Shown: positions 27,201 through 36,947, numbered from the stretch's first letter. The stretch is DNA of 64,000 bases from G965195345 sp965277625 (GCA_965277625.1 OZ255827.1:2042116-2106115); one strand, 5' to 3'. Program-made: numbers and translations. Notes: generated from the letters alone by a model not told the origin.

Positions 27201-29952
27201 GTTGGTCCTGTAAGTGTTTCAAAGCCGTATTTTTCTGCGCATATTGGGTGCGAACTTTCAATACAACGGCTTCAGGCGCATTGTTGGTAAACGAGGGATT
27301 ATTGAGTTTTTTCGATAGCAGGTCAAGCCCTTCGATCAGTTTTTTCTGATCACGTTCATTTCGGACCAATTCGTCGCTAAAGTCAATGGTGCCTGATAGG
27401 GGCAAATACAGTTTTCCTGAACCACAAATGGCTGATGCCGAAGCATCAACTTCACCCTCCACCAGCGACAACGACGTTAATTTTGCGCCTTCACAAAGCA
27501 TTGCTAAATGATTGTTCAACCATTTTTGTTCCTGCACATCTGCTGTGGCAATAAAGCATTCCAAGCGTTTATTGGGGGCAATATTCATTTGCGAGCGAAT
27601 GCTCCGAACACCGCTAATAACTGCTTGCATCCATTGTATTTCTTGCTCAGCTTCTCGGTTAATGCGTTGCTCATCAACGACGGGATAGGGTTGAATCATG
27701 ATGGTTGCGCGCTCAGAATCAGACTTTTGATCGGCCGATTTGGGCATGGCTTGCCACACAGACTCCGATATAAAGGGAATGATGGGGTGTGCCAACCGAC
27801 AAATGGCATCCATCAATTGCAACATGTTGTGTCGAGTTTGTGCCGCTTGTTCGTCTTCGTTTTGCAATAACACCTTGATAAATTCCAAATACCAATCACA
27901 AAAATCATGCCAGACGAACTCATAGATCGCATTGGCGACGTGGTCTAATCTGTAGGTGTCAAACCCTTTGTTGACCGCAGTGATGGTGTGTTGCAAGCGC
28001 GAATTGATCCACTGATCAACTGGATGTGTCGATGGTGTGTTTGATACAGCTTGACCTTCAACGCGTAGCAGAATAAACCGCCCAGCATTCCACAGTTTAT
28101 TACAAAAATTACGGTATCCTTCGCAGCGGGACAACTCAAAACGAATGTCTCTGCCAGTCGAAGCCATGGCTGAAAAGGTGAAGCGTAATGCGTCACAACC
28201 ATAAGCTGGAATGCCTTCTGCGAACTGGGCTCTGGTTTCACGCTCAATGCGTTCTGCGTGTTGCGGTTGCATCAATCCAGACGTTCGCTTAGCCACTAAG
28301 GCTTCTAAAGAAATACCATCGATGATGTCAATAGGGTCGAGCACATTGCCTTTGGATTTAGACATTTTCTGACCCAGAGCATCGCGCACCAAGCCATGGA
28401 CATAGACTTCTCTAAAAGGTACTTTGCCTGTGAATTTTTGACCAAACATAATCATCCGAGCGACCCAGAAGAAGATGATGTCAAATCCCGTTACCAGTAC
28501 AGAAGTTGGATAAAATGTTTCTAAATCTTCTGCTTGGTTGGGCCAGCCCAAGGTTGAAAACGGCCACAGCGCCGAAGAAAACCAGGTGTCTAAGACATCT
28601 TCATCTTGAGTCAGCGAACCTTTGTAGCCTTGTTTATCTGCCTGTGCCTGTGCTTGAGCTTCATCGTGAGCAACGAACATTTCGCCATTTTCGCCGTACC
28701 AAGCCGGAATACGGTGCCCCCACCAAAGCTGGCGTGAAATACACCAATCTTGAATATTGTTCATCCACTCAAAATAAGTGTTTTCCCAGTTTCTGGGCAC
28801 AAATTTAATTTCTTCTTGTTTAACAACCTCTATGGCTTCACGCGCCAATGTTTTGGCATCAACAAACCACTGGTCTGTGAGCATGGGTTCTAATACCGCC
28901 TGGCTTCTATCGCCTTTGGGCAGAACGTATTTGTGCGCTTTTCTATCCTTCAACAAGCCCGCTTCATCTAAATCTTTGACGATCTTTTCTCGAGCCACAA
29001 AACGGTCCAACCCTTGGTAGGCTTTTGGCGCGTTTTCATTCATGGTGGCTGTTTTAGTCATCAATTCAATGAGCGGCAAGTTTTTATCGGCGTGCCTTTT
29101 GGTCACTTCGAAGTCATTAAAATCATGCGCGCCGGTGATTTTTACGCAACCTGAACCAAACTCTGGGTCAACGTATTCATCGGCAATAATCTCAATTTGC
29201 CTATCAGTCAATGGCACCCATACTTTTTTGCCTAATAATTTGCTAAAACGTTCATCGTCTGGGTGAACGGCAATGGCCCCATCGGCCAGAATGGTTTCAG
29301 GTCGGGTAGTACCAATCACAATGGAATTTTCGCTGTCATCAACAAAAGGGTAATGCACATAATACATAAACCCAGTGGCTTCAACATTAACCACCTCTAA
29401 ATCGGACACAGCGGTTTGCAAAACAGGGTCCCAGTTGACCAAACGTTTGCCTCTGTAAAGCAAGCCTTCTTCATACAGACGGACAAAGACTTCTCTGACC
29501 GCATGTGACACATCATCGTCTAAGGTGAATTTGTCTTTTGACCAATTGAGTGAGGCACCAATGCGCTTTAACTGCTGCTTTATCGCACCCTCAGAGGATC
29601 GCTTCCAATCCCAGACCGCTTCAATGAATGCTGTTCGACCCATGGCCTTTCGATCAATGCCTTGCGCGGCCAATTGTCTTTCAACCAACATTTGCGTGGC
29701 AATGCCTGCATGATCGGTGCCCGGTTGCCAATGCGTATTTTTGCCACACATGCGGTTATAGCGAATCAATGCATCAACGACCGTTGATTGAAACGCGTGT
29801 CCCATGTGTAGATTTCCCGTGACATTGGGTGGGGGTAGAATAATGCAATAAGGCTCTGTTGCACCAGCTTGGCCATCGGCAAAACAATCGTTCTGCTCCC
29901 AAGTCTGATAAATGTCTTGTTCAATATGCTCAGCGACGTAATTTTTTTCCAT
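27175..29952 (-). CDS. valS: Valyl-tRNA synthetase
   Basis: Class I synthetase of 925 residues. The HIGH motif appears as PPPNVTGNLHMGH (about 40–52) and KMSKS as GQKMSKSKGN near 527. The editing domain TTRPETILAD is near 218–227. The C-terminal coiled coil is seen in the last 65 residues. It is 24 bp after argB and overlaps the SH3-anchor gene by 26 bp, so it is part of a long minus-strand transcript. Confidence 0.97.
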   Translation of the reverse strand: MEKNYVAEHIEQDIYQTWEQNDCFADGQAGATEPYCIILPPPNVTGNLHMGHAFQSTVVDALIRYNRMCGKNTHWQPGTDHAGIATQMLVERQLAAQGIDRKAMGRTAFIEAVWDWKRSSEGAIKQQLKRIGASLNWSKDKFTLDDDVSHAVREVFVRLYEEGLLYRGKRLVNWDPVLQTAVSDLEVVNVEATGFMYYVHYPFVDDSENSIVIGTTRPETILADGAIAVHPDDERFSKLLGKKVWVPLTDRQIEIIADEYVDPEFGSGCVKITGAHDFNDFEVTKRHADKNLPLIELMTKTATMNENAPKAYQGLDRFVAREKIVKDLDEAGLLKDRKAHKYVLPKGDRSQAVLEPMLTDQWFVDAKTLAREAIEVVKQEEIKFVPRNWENTYFEWMNNIQDWCISRQLWWGHRIPAWYGENGEMFVAHDEAQAQAQADKQGYKGSLTQDEDVLDTWFSSALWPFSTLGWPNQAEDLETFYPTSVLVTGFDIIFFWVARMIMFGQKFTGKVPFREVYVHGLVRDALGQKMSKSKGNVLDPIDIIDGISLEALVAKRTSGLMQPQHAERIERETRAQFAEGIPAYGCDALRFTFSAMASTGRDIRFELSRCEGYRNFCNKLWNAGRFILLRVEGQAVSNTPSTHPVDQWINSRLQHTITAVNKGFDTYRLDHVANAIYEFVWHDFCDWYLEFIKVLLQNEDEQAAQTRHNMLQLMDAICRLAHPIIPFISESVWQAMPKSADQKSDSERATIMIQPYPVVDEQRINREAEQEIQWMQAVISGVRSIRSQMNIAPNKRLECFIATADVQEQKWLNNHLAMLCEGAKLTSLSLVEGEVDASASAICGSGKLYLPLSGTIDFSDELVRNERDQKKLIEGLDLLSKKLNNPSFTNNAPEAVVLKVRTQYAQKNTALKHLQDQHAKFSQLV

Positions 29953-29976
29953 GATGTTTATTATATTAACGGCTTT

Positions 29977-30876
29977 TTATTCTGACGTGTTTGATTGATG
30001 GATGTTTTTACGGTGGTGGATGGCTGTACCACTGCCTGTCTCAGTGAATAGTTCTAATAATACAGCATTTTCAATCCGACCATCGACAATGTGTGCAGAC
30101 TGAACACCGCCTTGAACTGACTCTAAGGCGCATTGGATTTTAGGCAGCATACCGCCATAAATTGTCCCATCTTCGATGAGTGCAGCAACCGCGTCCGCAT
30201 CTAAATGCGGCAAGACTTGGTCGTTCTTATCCAAAATCCCTGGGGTGTTGGTCAACAGCAATAATTTCTCCGACTGCATGGCTTTGGCAACGGCGCCAGC
30301 CGCCAAATCTGCATTGATATTATACGCCAGACCATTTTTATCACTGCCGATGGGGGCAATAATGGGGATGAGGTCGGCTTGCATCAGCGTGTTGAGCAAG
30401 GTGGTGTCGATGATCGTCACTTCACCCACTTGACCCAAGTCCACTGGTTGGGCTTGGCCATTGTCATCTTCTATGGTCATGGCTAAGGGCATGGCCTCAA
30501 TCAGACCAGCATCCTTTCCAGTCAACCCAACGGCTTTGCCGCCCTTAGAGACGATCAAACTGACAATATCTTGATTAACACTGCCCCCCAATACCATTTC
30601 TACTACTGACATTGTCGCAGGATCGGTCACGCGCATGCCTTGGATGAAACGAGATTCAATGTCTAATTTTTCAAGCAACTGACCGATTTGTGGACCGCCG
30701 CCATGCACAACGATGGGTTTAAGACCCAGGCGTTGTAACTCGATGATGTTTTCAGCAAATTGTTCTTTTAATGCGGGAGATGTCATGGCATTCCCCCCAT
30801 ATTTGATCACCACACAAGCCCCTTGAAGACGTTGCACTTCAGGTGATGTGGCTGAAATATCTGGGTGTGGTTTCAT
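29977..30876 (-). CDS. argB: Acetylglutamate kinase
   Basis: Second step of arginine synthesis: phosphorylates N-acetylglutamate. VIKYGGNAM (about 23–31), VVHGGGPQIG (about 57–66) and NINADLAAGAVA near 183 match the amino-acid-kinase family. Length 299 is normal. Its ATG overlaps the sufE TGA by 4 bp. No other arg gene is near. Confidence 0.95.
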   Translation of the reverse strand: MKPHPDISATSPEVQRLQGACVVIKYGGNAMTSPALKEQFAENIIELQRLGLKPIVVHGGGPQIGQLLEKLDIESRFIQGMRVTDPATMSVVEMVLGGSVNQDIVSLIVSKGGKAVGLTGKDAGLIEAMPLAMTIEDDNGQAQPVDLGQVGEVTIIDTTLLNTLMQADLIPIIAPIGSDKNGLAYNINADLAAGAVAKAMQSEKLLLLTNTPGILDKNDQVLPHLDADAVAALIEDGTIYGGMLPKIQCALESVQGGVQSAHIVDGRIENAVLLELFTETGSGTAIHHRKNIHQSNTSE

Positions 30877-31307
30877 TGAACGGTGGAAGCCTCAGATTCT
30901 GCAATTTTTCTTATGGTCTTGAGCATAGACGCCAAACCATTGCTACGCATGGGTGAAAGGTGCTGACTGAGCCCCAATGCTTGGATAAAATCCAATGGTG
31001 CATCGATCACTTCTTGAGGTGTGCTGTGTGAAAAAACCTGTAATACGATGGCAATCAGCCCTGAAACAATGGCTGCATCGCTGTTGGCATGAAAAATCAA
31101 TTCGCCCGATTCTTTGGTGTGTGTCAACCATACTTTGGACTGACAGCCTTTAACCAAATTGGCGTCAACCATCTGTGATTCAGACAATTGAGGCAAGGTC
31201 CGTCCCAAATCAATGATGTACTCGTACTTATCTTCCCATTGATCCAAAAAAGCAAAGTCGTCTAAAAGTTGTTGTTGCCGTTTAAGCAACCGAGAATCAT
31301 CAGTCAT
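30873..31307 (-). CDS. sufE: Cysteine desulfuration protein SufE
   Basis: Sulfur acceptor for the SufS/CsdA desulfurase. The active cysteine is in VKGCQSKVW, Cys55. Length 144 is typical. A longer frame starts at 31331 inside folE2, but the ATG at 31307 gives the usual acidic start. No sufBCDS genes are in the window, so it may serve CsdA or a distant suf cluster. It overlaps folE2 by 8 bp and argB by 4 bp. Confidence 0.9.
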   Translation of the reverse strand: MTDDSRLLKRQQQLLDDFAFLDQWEDKYEYIIDLGRTLPQLSESQMVDANLVKGCQSKVWLTHTKESGELIFHANSDAAIVSGLIAIVLQVFSHSTPQEVIDAPLDFIQALGLSQHLSPMRSNGLASMLKTIRKIAESEASTVQ

Positions 31308-32226
31308 TAGAAGAAATCTCAGCAACGGCATCGTGAGCGTGTAAGCTTTCTAAATGCTCCACCCTAACTTGATAAAACGAAAAGCTGTTTTTCGCCGCTT
31401 CTGATTCAAAATGCGTTTTAAAGCGTCGAGCCACATCTTCACAAAACATTAAATTTTCCCCATTGGACAATGCAAACTGTTGTTCATCAGCGCGTTTTAC
31501 CATGGTTTGAACAGGTGTGGGCACAATGGATTCAAATTGATTAACCAAATCTAAAAATAATTCAGTTCGGTCAAGTTGAGATAAATCTTTGAGTTCAACC
31601 GCAATAATCGCATGGCTTCTTTGGCTGTGTGGTACGGCCAACAAACTGTATTCATTCAACCATGCTTGGACCTGATTTTTATCCAATGTCTGCTTCTTGT
31701 TGAAGGTCTTTTCAAATTGATCCATGATTAATTTTTGTGACAAAGCGGTCGAACACGGACACGCGGAAGAATAGGTCAAAGTGGTTTTGACGGTAAACAG
31801 ACATTCTCCTGCAATATTATCGACTGTGACTTCAATCGGATAACTGCGCCAACCGTAACCGCCACTGGTCAAAGACATGCGCTTTACCAATAACTCAAAT
31901 GACAATTCAATGTGCGCATAATCACTGAGTTCTTGATGCGATTGAAGAAATTGTTGAGTCAATTGTTGCAAAACCGATAAAGACAAGGTTTGTTGCGGAA
32001 TGGTATCGACCAAATCGTTGTACAAGCGAGACATATGAATGCCTCTATGCGCGGTTTTTAAATTAACCGCCACGTCTGCCCGTCCAACAGCTTGCGCCAC
32101 TCCACCTTCGGTTGCAATCAATACAGGTAATTCAATATTACTCATACCAACTTTATCTAATGCAATGGTTGCCTTGTTGCTTGTATGGATATTCAAAGCA
32201 ACATCAGGTAGAGACTGAGTTTTCAT
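31300..32226 (-). CDS. folE2: GTP cyclohydrolase FolE2 (type IB)
   Basis: First step of tetrahydrofolate synthesis, in the form that works without zinc. CPCSTALSQ near 158 holds the metal-binding cysteine region, and the early GMSNIELPVL and late CEDVARRFKT pieces follow the family. Length 308. FolE2 is often under Zur control in bacteria that also have FolE; I did not find a convincing Zur box upstream. It heads the run folE2–sufE–argB–valS. Confidence 0.9.
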   Translation of the reverse strand: MKTQSLPDVALNIHTSNKATIALDKVGMSNIELPVLIATEGGVAQAVGRADVAVNLKTAHRGIHMSRLYNDLVDTIPQQTLSLSVLQQLTQQFLQSHQELSDYAHIELSFELLVKRMSLTSGGYGWRSYPIEVTVDNIAGECLFTVKTTLTYSSACPCSTALSQKLIMDQFEKTFNKKQTLDKNQVQAWLNEYSLLAVPHSQRSHAIIAVELKDLSQLDRTELFLDLVNQFESIVPTPVQTMVKRADEQQFALSNGENLMFCEDVARRFKTHFESEAAKNSFSFYQVRVEHLESLHAHDAVAEISSND

Positions 32227-32611
32227 TTTAGGATTATTAACTGGGCAGGGTTTAAAAAAGTGGAATAAATTTGCGCTGAATTATAACCGACAAAGATTGT
32301 TTATTTAGATTGTATCTGACCAATTTAGCGACGACCATTTCCGCCCTTGATGCAATGTCTGTGACTTAAGTTGTCAGCTGTGGCAATTTCCCGTACTTCC
32401 ATGCTGCCATAGTCGAATTTGCGACGCATGAAATCCTGCAATTACCCTATAACAAAAGACGTTCAAAAACATAAGGACGGCTGTAGCTGATCGCTTCACC
32501 GGACCACATTAGCGCATGTTTGGTATGGAACTAAAATTTTAAATACGCTTGATATATAATTCAGTTCTATTTATAAGCCCTATCGCAGCTTAAAACCAGC
32601 AAGGAACTACG
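32227..32611. other. 385-bp divergent intergenic region, folE2 / RDD protein
   Basis: No gene is seen on either strand. On the plus strand a −10-like TATAAT lies at 32555–32560, about 52 bp before the RDD start, without a good −35. AAGGA precedes the RDD ATG. A stretch near 32350–32400 (CTTGATGCAATG, TGTGACTTAAG) resembles bases 13463–13490 weakly. I see no hairpin strong enough to name as an RNA gene. Confidence 0.5.
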
Positions 32612-33151
32612 ATGAATAGTGATCAAATAACCACCGATAATCAGCCAACCAACGATGATCAAATAATTATAGAGTATGCAGGATTTTGGGTGCGCTTAGT
32701 CGCACTACTCATTGATAATATTATTTTTCTTTTAATATTTGGAATACTCTACTTTGGTACGCTCTTTCTTTTCCCCCCAGTTGGTTTTGATCAATTTTTT
32801 TACCAACACATCATTATGAATTCCGAGTACGATTCATATTTTAATTTTGGAGACTTTGTACAAATCATCCTGCCACTGCTCCTTACCGTCTGGTTTTGGC
32901 GGCGCTTTAAAGCCACACCTGGCAAGATGGCATTCAAATTAGAAGTCGTGGACGCCGACAGTGGCGAAACGCCATCCATCGGTCAATGTGCTGGTCGATA
33001 CATAGCCTACTTCATTTCGACCATTCCCTTGTGTTTGGGTTTTATTTGGGCGGCATTTGATAAGCGAAAGCAAGGTTGGCACGACAAACTCGCAAATACC
33101 GTCGTTATCAAAAAGAAAGTCCCTGTCAAGTTTGTCTCAGAGGAGACTTAA
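32612..33151 (+). CDS. RDD-family membrane protein
   Basis: 179 residues with three or four hydrophobic segments: about 29–55, 83–95 and 125–147. The family's Arg and Asp signature is seen as GFWVRLVALLIDNIIF at 23–38, followed by TPGKMAFKLEVVDADSG. RDD proteins are small multi-pass membrane proteins, some with Na+/H+ antiport activity, mostly of unknown role. AAGGA precedes the ATG. It stands alone between folE2 and ung. Confidence 0.85.
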   Translation: MNSDQITTDNQPTNDDQIIIEYAGFWVRLVALLIDNIIFLLIFGILYFGTLFLFPPVGFDQFFYQHIIMNSEYDSYFNFGDFVQIILPLLLTVWFWRRFKATPGKMAFKLEVVDADSGETPSIGQCAGRYIAYFISTIPLCLGFIWAAFDKRKQGWHDKLANTVVIKKKVPVKFVSEET

Positions 33152-33191
33152 GCGCTAACAAAAACCCGTTTTAGATGATTCTCTCCATCCT

Positions 33192-33875
33192 TTAAGCGAG
33201 ATTTTCATCGGACCAATCGATGGGATCAATATCATAATCCAGCAGGAATTGATTGGTTTTTGAAAAAGGTTTGCTACCAAAGAATCCCCTAGAAGCCGAC
33301 AATGGCGAGGGGTGAACCGATTTTAAGATCAGATGTTTTTGTGCATCGATGTAGCCTATTTTTTTCTGCGCATAAGCGCCCCACAAAATAAAAACCACAT
33401 GGTCTTGCTCTTGACTCACTGTTTTAATCACAGTATCGGTGAAATTCTCCCACCCTTTGTTGGCATGGCTGCCTGCATCACCGTGTTCCACACTCAATAC
33501 GGCATTGAGTAATAACACGCCTTGTCTTGCCCATCCACTTAAATCAGTTGATGTTCGTCTTATTTGTAAATCAGCGTACAGTTCTTGAAATATATTTCTC
33601 AAAGATGGGGGCATTGGCGTGCCCTGTCTGACTGAGAATGCCAAGCCATGTGCTTGATTGGGCTGATGGTAGGGGTCTTGACCAAGTATGACGGCTTTAA
33701 CCTGATCCAATGGTGTTTGAGTTAATGCTTCAAACCAAAGTTGTGGCGGTGGATAGATGATTTTTTGCTGCGCATGTCTTTGACTTAAAAACGATTTCAA
33801 ATCAAGCATTTGATCGCTTTGAAGAACAGGTTCAAGCGGCACTGCCCAACTGTTTGGTAAACTTTTTGGACTCAT
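33192..33875 (-). CDS. ung: Uracil-DNA glycosylase, family 1
   Basis: Removes uracil from DNA. The water-activating loop GQDPYHQPNQAHG is near 62–74 and the DNA-intercalation loop HPSPLSASRGFFG near 184–196. Length 227. A TTG at 33884 would add three residues; the ATG at 33875 has AAGGGA upstream at fair spacing and is preferred. It is convergent with the RDD gene. Confidence 0.96.
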   Translation of the reverse strand: MSPKSLPNSWAVPLEPVLQSDQMLDLKSFLSQRHAQQKIIYPPPQLWFEALTQTPLDQVKAVILGQDPYHQPNQAHGLAFSVRQGTPMPPSLRNIFQELYADLQIRRTSTDLSGWARQGVLLLNAVLSVEHGDAGSHANKGWENFTDTVIKTVSQEQDHVVFILWGAYAQKKIGYIDAQKHLILKSVHPSPLSASRGFFGSKPFSKTNQFLLDYDIDPIDWSDENLA

Positions 33876-33970
33876 CGACGGCAATCCCTTTGCTCAGTGG
33901 TTGGCATGGTCTGTGATTGAAGCACGCTCTAATACAGTGTCAATACGCTATAGAACAGGCTATGATCAAC

Positions 33971-34555
33971 TTAATTTGAGGGTAGGATGCTATCTATTTC
34001 TGAAAAATGCTGAAAGTTAGAAAAATTGTCATCCGCGCTAAATAATGCCAATGCATCGGTCACCCTTTGCTCAACCAATTGTTCTTGTTGGTACTGCTGT
34101 TGGAAAGCAATCATCATCACACCCACAAACAATGAAGCAGCAATGGCTGAAATTTTAAGAATTCGAGGCTTCTTAAAAGGCAGTACATTGAAAAATCGCT
34201 TTTCCTGATTTGTACTTTGTACTTCGGCAATGATCCGTGATGCGACATAAGTTGTTGGCGGGTCACCCAACAATGGGACATCCAATTCTTCTAATTCGGG
34301 GTGTTTTTGATCTTCTTGTAGAGATTGTTTTAAGGTTACATATTCCAGTATGTCCGCTTCTAACCCGTCGCGTTCTGGAACATGTAAATATGGCGGTTGC
34401 CACTCAGATGGCGAATCCGTTTGATTGGTTTGTTCAGCCAAGGCGGCTTCTCTAACCATACCCCCTGCACGAAGCAGTATGGTGGCCTCCAAATGATGGC
34501 ACTCGGGTATATTAAGCGCTGGAACGTCGTCCAGCTCTGTCGGTTTCCAATTCAT
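33971..34555 (-). CDS. Putative anti-sigma factor, single membrane segment
   Basis: 194 residues. The first 115 are acidic and hold two similar pieces, ALNIPECHHLEATILLRAGG and YLHVPERDGLEADILEYV, which look like an internal repeat. One membrane segment lies near 137–155 (SAIAASLFVGVMMIAF), then a short outer part of about 40 residues. No zinc-binding ZAS motif is seen. A longer frame starts at 34660, but AAGGAA before the ATG at 34555 decides the start. It overlaps the sigma gene by 44 bp, the usual arrangement for an anti-sigma factor; the function is inferred from that position and topology. Confidence 0.55.
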   Translation of the reverse strand: MNWKPTELDDVPALNIPECHHLEATILLRAGGMVREAALAEQTNQTDSPSEWQPPYLHVPERDGLEADILEYVTLKQSLQEDQKHPELEELDVPLLGDPPTTYVASRIIAEVQSTNQEKRFFNVLPFKKPRILKISAIAASLFVGVMMIAFQQQYQQEQLVEQRVTDALALFSADDNFSNFQHFSEIDSILPSN

Positions 34556-35099
34556 TGTATATTTCCTTAAGTTCTTTACGGGCACGCGCAACCAAAGACT
34601 CAACCGCCTTGGGTGTTGTATCCATAATTTCAGCAATTCTTTTTTGACTGAATTTTTCATAATAGAACAAATTCATTGCCACCCTTGCGCGCTCGTCTAA
34701 ACGCTCGATGGCAAGATGTAACAATTGCTGCTCTTCTATTTTGAGTCGAAATGACTCAGGCTCATAATTCATAGACGACACTTCAACGCCAGATTCCAAC
34801 ATCACATCATACGAATCAAATTGATGTTGGTTCTTGTTCCGACGCTTGTGGTCTATACATCGATTTACGATAACACGGAATAACCACGTTTCAAATTTAC
34901 AGCCTTTTCCTGACTGCCATGACATGGGTTTTTGCCATAATTTAAGCATCACCTCTTGCACAATGTCTTCCGCTACTTGAACATCAAACACTTGTCTCCA
35001 AGCGATGCGAAAACAGGTTTTGGTATATAAATTAACTAAGGAAGCAAAGGCTTTCTCGTCGCCTTCCTCAATCCGTTTTAATAAAAGCTCTACTTTCAT
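34512..35099 (-). CDS. ECF-type RNA polymerase sigma factor
   Basis: 195 residues with sigma region 2 (about 10–80: FRIAWRQVFDVQVAEDIVQEVMLKLW) and region 4 (about 135–185: LDERARVAMNLFYYEKFSQKRIAEIM and the helix-turn-helix AVESLVARARKEL). No region 3 is present, which is the ECF layout. The ATG at 35099 is chosen over the longer start 35171: it sits one base after the EF-hand gene's TGA. The EF-hand gene upstream and the membrane protein downstream overlap or abut it, so the three form one unit. Confidence 0.88.
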   Translation of the reverse strand: MKVELLLKRIEEGDEKAFASLVNLYTKTCFRIAWRQVFDVQVAEDIVQEVMLKLWQKPMSWQSGKGCKFETWLFRVIVNRCIDHKRRNKNQHQFDSYDVMLESGVEVSSMNYEPESFRLKIEEQQLLHLAIERLDERARVAMNLFYYEKFSQKRIAEIMDTTPKAVESLVARARKELKEIYNELETDRAGRRSSA

Positions 35100-35100
35100 A

Positions 35101-35580
35101 TCAACGGCTGTATTTCGTTTTACCAAATTGAAAGCCGACGAATTCTTTCGGAGAAATGCACGAGTCTGCATTTGAGTCCATATTTGAAAAGGCTTGATAT
35201 TTGTAGAATATTAACATTTCGTCACTAGAAATTCTTTGGTCCTGATCGACATCAGCCATGCGAAATTGATACATACGCAACGCTTGAAACTCTAATTGGC
35301 TGATCTTGCCATCATTGTCCACGTCTTTTTTGAGGAGTTGTTCTTTCTCTAACATTCTGATGCCAATGGCGTTAGAAGATAATTCTTGAGAACTCATCAA
35401 ACCATCATCATCCACATCGATATGTTGAAAAATCATCAAGGTGGCATTGTTGTGTTCATCCTCGTCAATGAAGCCACTTTGGTTGGTATCAATCCGTTGA
35501 AAATACGAATTGGCCATTGCGTGTAATAGCGGTGATAACAGTAATAACTGACTTAGTAATAGTATTCGAATGAAATTCAT
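35101..35580 (-). CDS. Secreted EF-hand protein with five calcium-binding loops
   Basis: 159 residues with a signal peptide (about 1–23) and five EF-hand loops: 31–42 (DTNQSGFIDEDE), 55–66, 86–97, 110–121 and 135–146. Loops 1–3 keep the usual Asp, Gly and Glu positions. Loops 4 and 5 lack the central glycine and may bind weakly. It should be periplasmic or outside the cell and bind calcium. Its TGA is one base from the sigma factor's ATG. The coupling suggests a calcium-linked signal, but that is inference. Confidence 0.8.
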   Translation of the reverse strand: MNFIRILLLSQLLLLSPLLHAMANSYFQRIDTNQSGFIDEDEHNNATLMIFQHIDVDDDGLMSSQELSSNAIGIRMLEKEQLLKKDVDNDGKISQLEFQALRMYQFRMADVDQDQRISSDEMLIFYKYQAFSNMDSNADSCISPKEFVGFQFGKTKYSR

Positions 35581-35769
35581 TAATTCAATCTTTGATTTTT
35601 TATGTATTCAATCTTAAACGAGACACTTTAAACAATCCCTCTGATGATTCAATTTTATCTTGATTATATTTTAATAGCAAAAGGACATGTTTTTCAACAA
35701 TGGCGTCAGGCTATCTTTCAACCAATCACTCATTATAAAACCATGACTTTGTCATTAAAGTTTCGCCCT

Positions 35770-35786
35770 TTGTTCTACCAGAACAA
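35770..35786. repeat. Perfect inverted repeat upstream of the EF-hand/sigma operon
   Basis: TTGTTCT (35770–35776) and AGAACAA (35780–35786) flank ACC. It lies about 190 bp before the EF-hand ATG and 38 bp after yciB on the minus strand. There is no T run, so an operator is more likely than a terminator. A −10-like TATAAT (minus strand, 35737–35732) lies between it and the gene. Confidence 0.35.
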
Positions 35787-35824
35787 CATCCATTGTCACA
35801 GAATACTCAGACTCAACTAAGTTT

Positions 35825-36403
35825 CTAAGCATCTTCTTCTTTTTCTTGCGCCTCTTTAGCCAGGGTCGTTTCTGGGGTTTCTGTCAAATGGCGACTAAGG
35901 TAGAGGGCTTGAAGGGCGATGAACGCCAAAGTCAGTCCAATAGACCCATACAGTTTGAAATTAACCCAGGTGTCGGTTGAAAATTCAAACGCGACCCACA
36001 AATTTAGAGCGCCCGAAAAACCAAAAAAAAGCGCCCACGAATAATCCAATTTGTACCACACGGGCAAGGGCAATTTGATCTGCTTACCCAGCAGTTTTTC
36101 AATCACCGGGGCTTTTATATACCAGCCATAGCCTAGTAAGGCCACAGCAAATGCCCAGTTCACCATGGTGGGTTTCCACTTGATGAAGCGCTCATCCTGT
36201 AAGATTAAAGTTAATCCACCCAATACGGTAATCAAGACCAAGGTCACCAACTGCATGTTATCAAATTTCTTAAATTTGACGCGATAAACCAGCACCTGCA
36301 AAGCCGACACGATCATGGCGACCATGGTGGCCACATAAATATCGGCCGTTTTGTACGCAACAAAGAACAATATAATCGGCAAAAAATCAAAAAGTAGTTT
36401 CAT
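35825..36403 (-). CDS. yciB: Inner-membrane protein YciB (septation protein A family)
   Basis: 192 residues with about five hydrophobic segments. The start MKLLFDFLPIILFFVAYK and the segment WKPTMVNWAFA are strongly conserved in YciB/IspZ. It is an inner-membrane protein linked to cell-envelope synthesis and division. The last 15 residues are highly acidic (KEAQEKEEDA), longer than usual. The DUF2062 gene precedes it by 31 bp on the same strand. Confidence 0.92.
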   Translation of the reverse strand: MKLLFDFLPIILFFVAYKTADIYVATMVAMIVSALQVLVYRVKFKKFDNMQLVTLVLITVLGGLTLILQDERFIKWKPTMVNWAFAVALLGYGWYIKAPVIEKLLGKQIKLPLPVWYKLDYSWALFFGFSGALNLWVAFEFSTDTWVNFKLYGSIGLTLAFIALQALYLSRHLTETPETTLAKEAQEKEEDA

Positions 36404-36434
36404 AAATCCTTTAATTAATAAGAGGGTTGGTGAT

Positions 36435-36947
36435 TCATTGGCTGTTGTGTAGGCGCGTGTTTCTTTTACGAATGATGCGCGTACGCCATATTTTTAAGAC
36501 CACTGTTTGAAGTACGACCGCCCAAAAGACGGCATGAATCAGGCAACCCAACAGAACGGGACGCCACAAGTCAATGAGGTTGTCTTCAAACCATTCGTAG
36601 GTCCACTGAAAGTGGCTGGTGTCCAATGACACATCCAATATTATGGCACCTGTTTGATAGACCATAATCAGAAAAATAGGAATGGTTATGGGATTTGTGA
36701 CCCAAACCAGCCCCACCGAAAGCGGGAGATGCGCACGAAAGATAATCGCCAATATTGCACATTGAATCATTTGAAACGGCCAGGGTGTAAATGCCCCAAT
36801 CATGCCAATGGCGCAAGCACGGCCAACAGGTCGTCGATGCCAATGCCACAAATATGTATGGTGCAGAAAGCCGCGAATGAGCGCATATTTTTTGCTATGT
36901 GTTATCTCTTCTTTTGTTGGAATTTTTTTCAAAAACCAGTCGATCAT
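36435..36947 (-). CDS. DUF2062 membrane protein
   Basis: 170 residues with a basic N-terminus and two or three membrane segments (about 47–75, 82–105 and 140–160). The GAFTPWPFQMIQ and VTNPITIPIF pieces are the DUF2062 signature. The role is unknown. The GTG at 36953 is possible, but AAGGAG before the ATG at 36947 has better spacing for the latter. It is divergent from comEC, with about 50 bp between the starts. Confidence 0.85.
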   Translation of the reverse strand: MIDWFLKKIPTKEEITHSKKYALIRGFLHHTYLWHWHRRPVGRACAIGMIGAFTPWPFQMIQCAILAIIFRAHLPLSVGLVWVTNPITIPIFLIMVYQTGAIILDVSLDTSHFQWTYEWFEDNLIDLWRPVLLGCLIHAVFWAVVLQTVVLKIWRTRIIRKRNTRLHNSQ

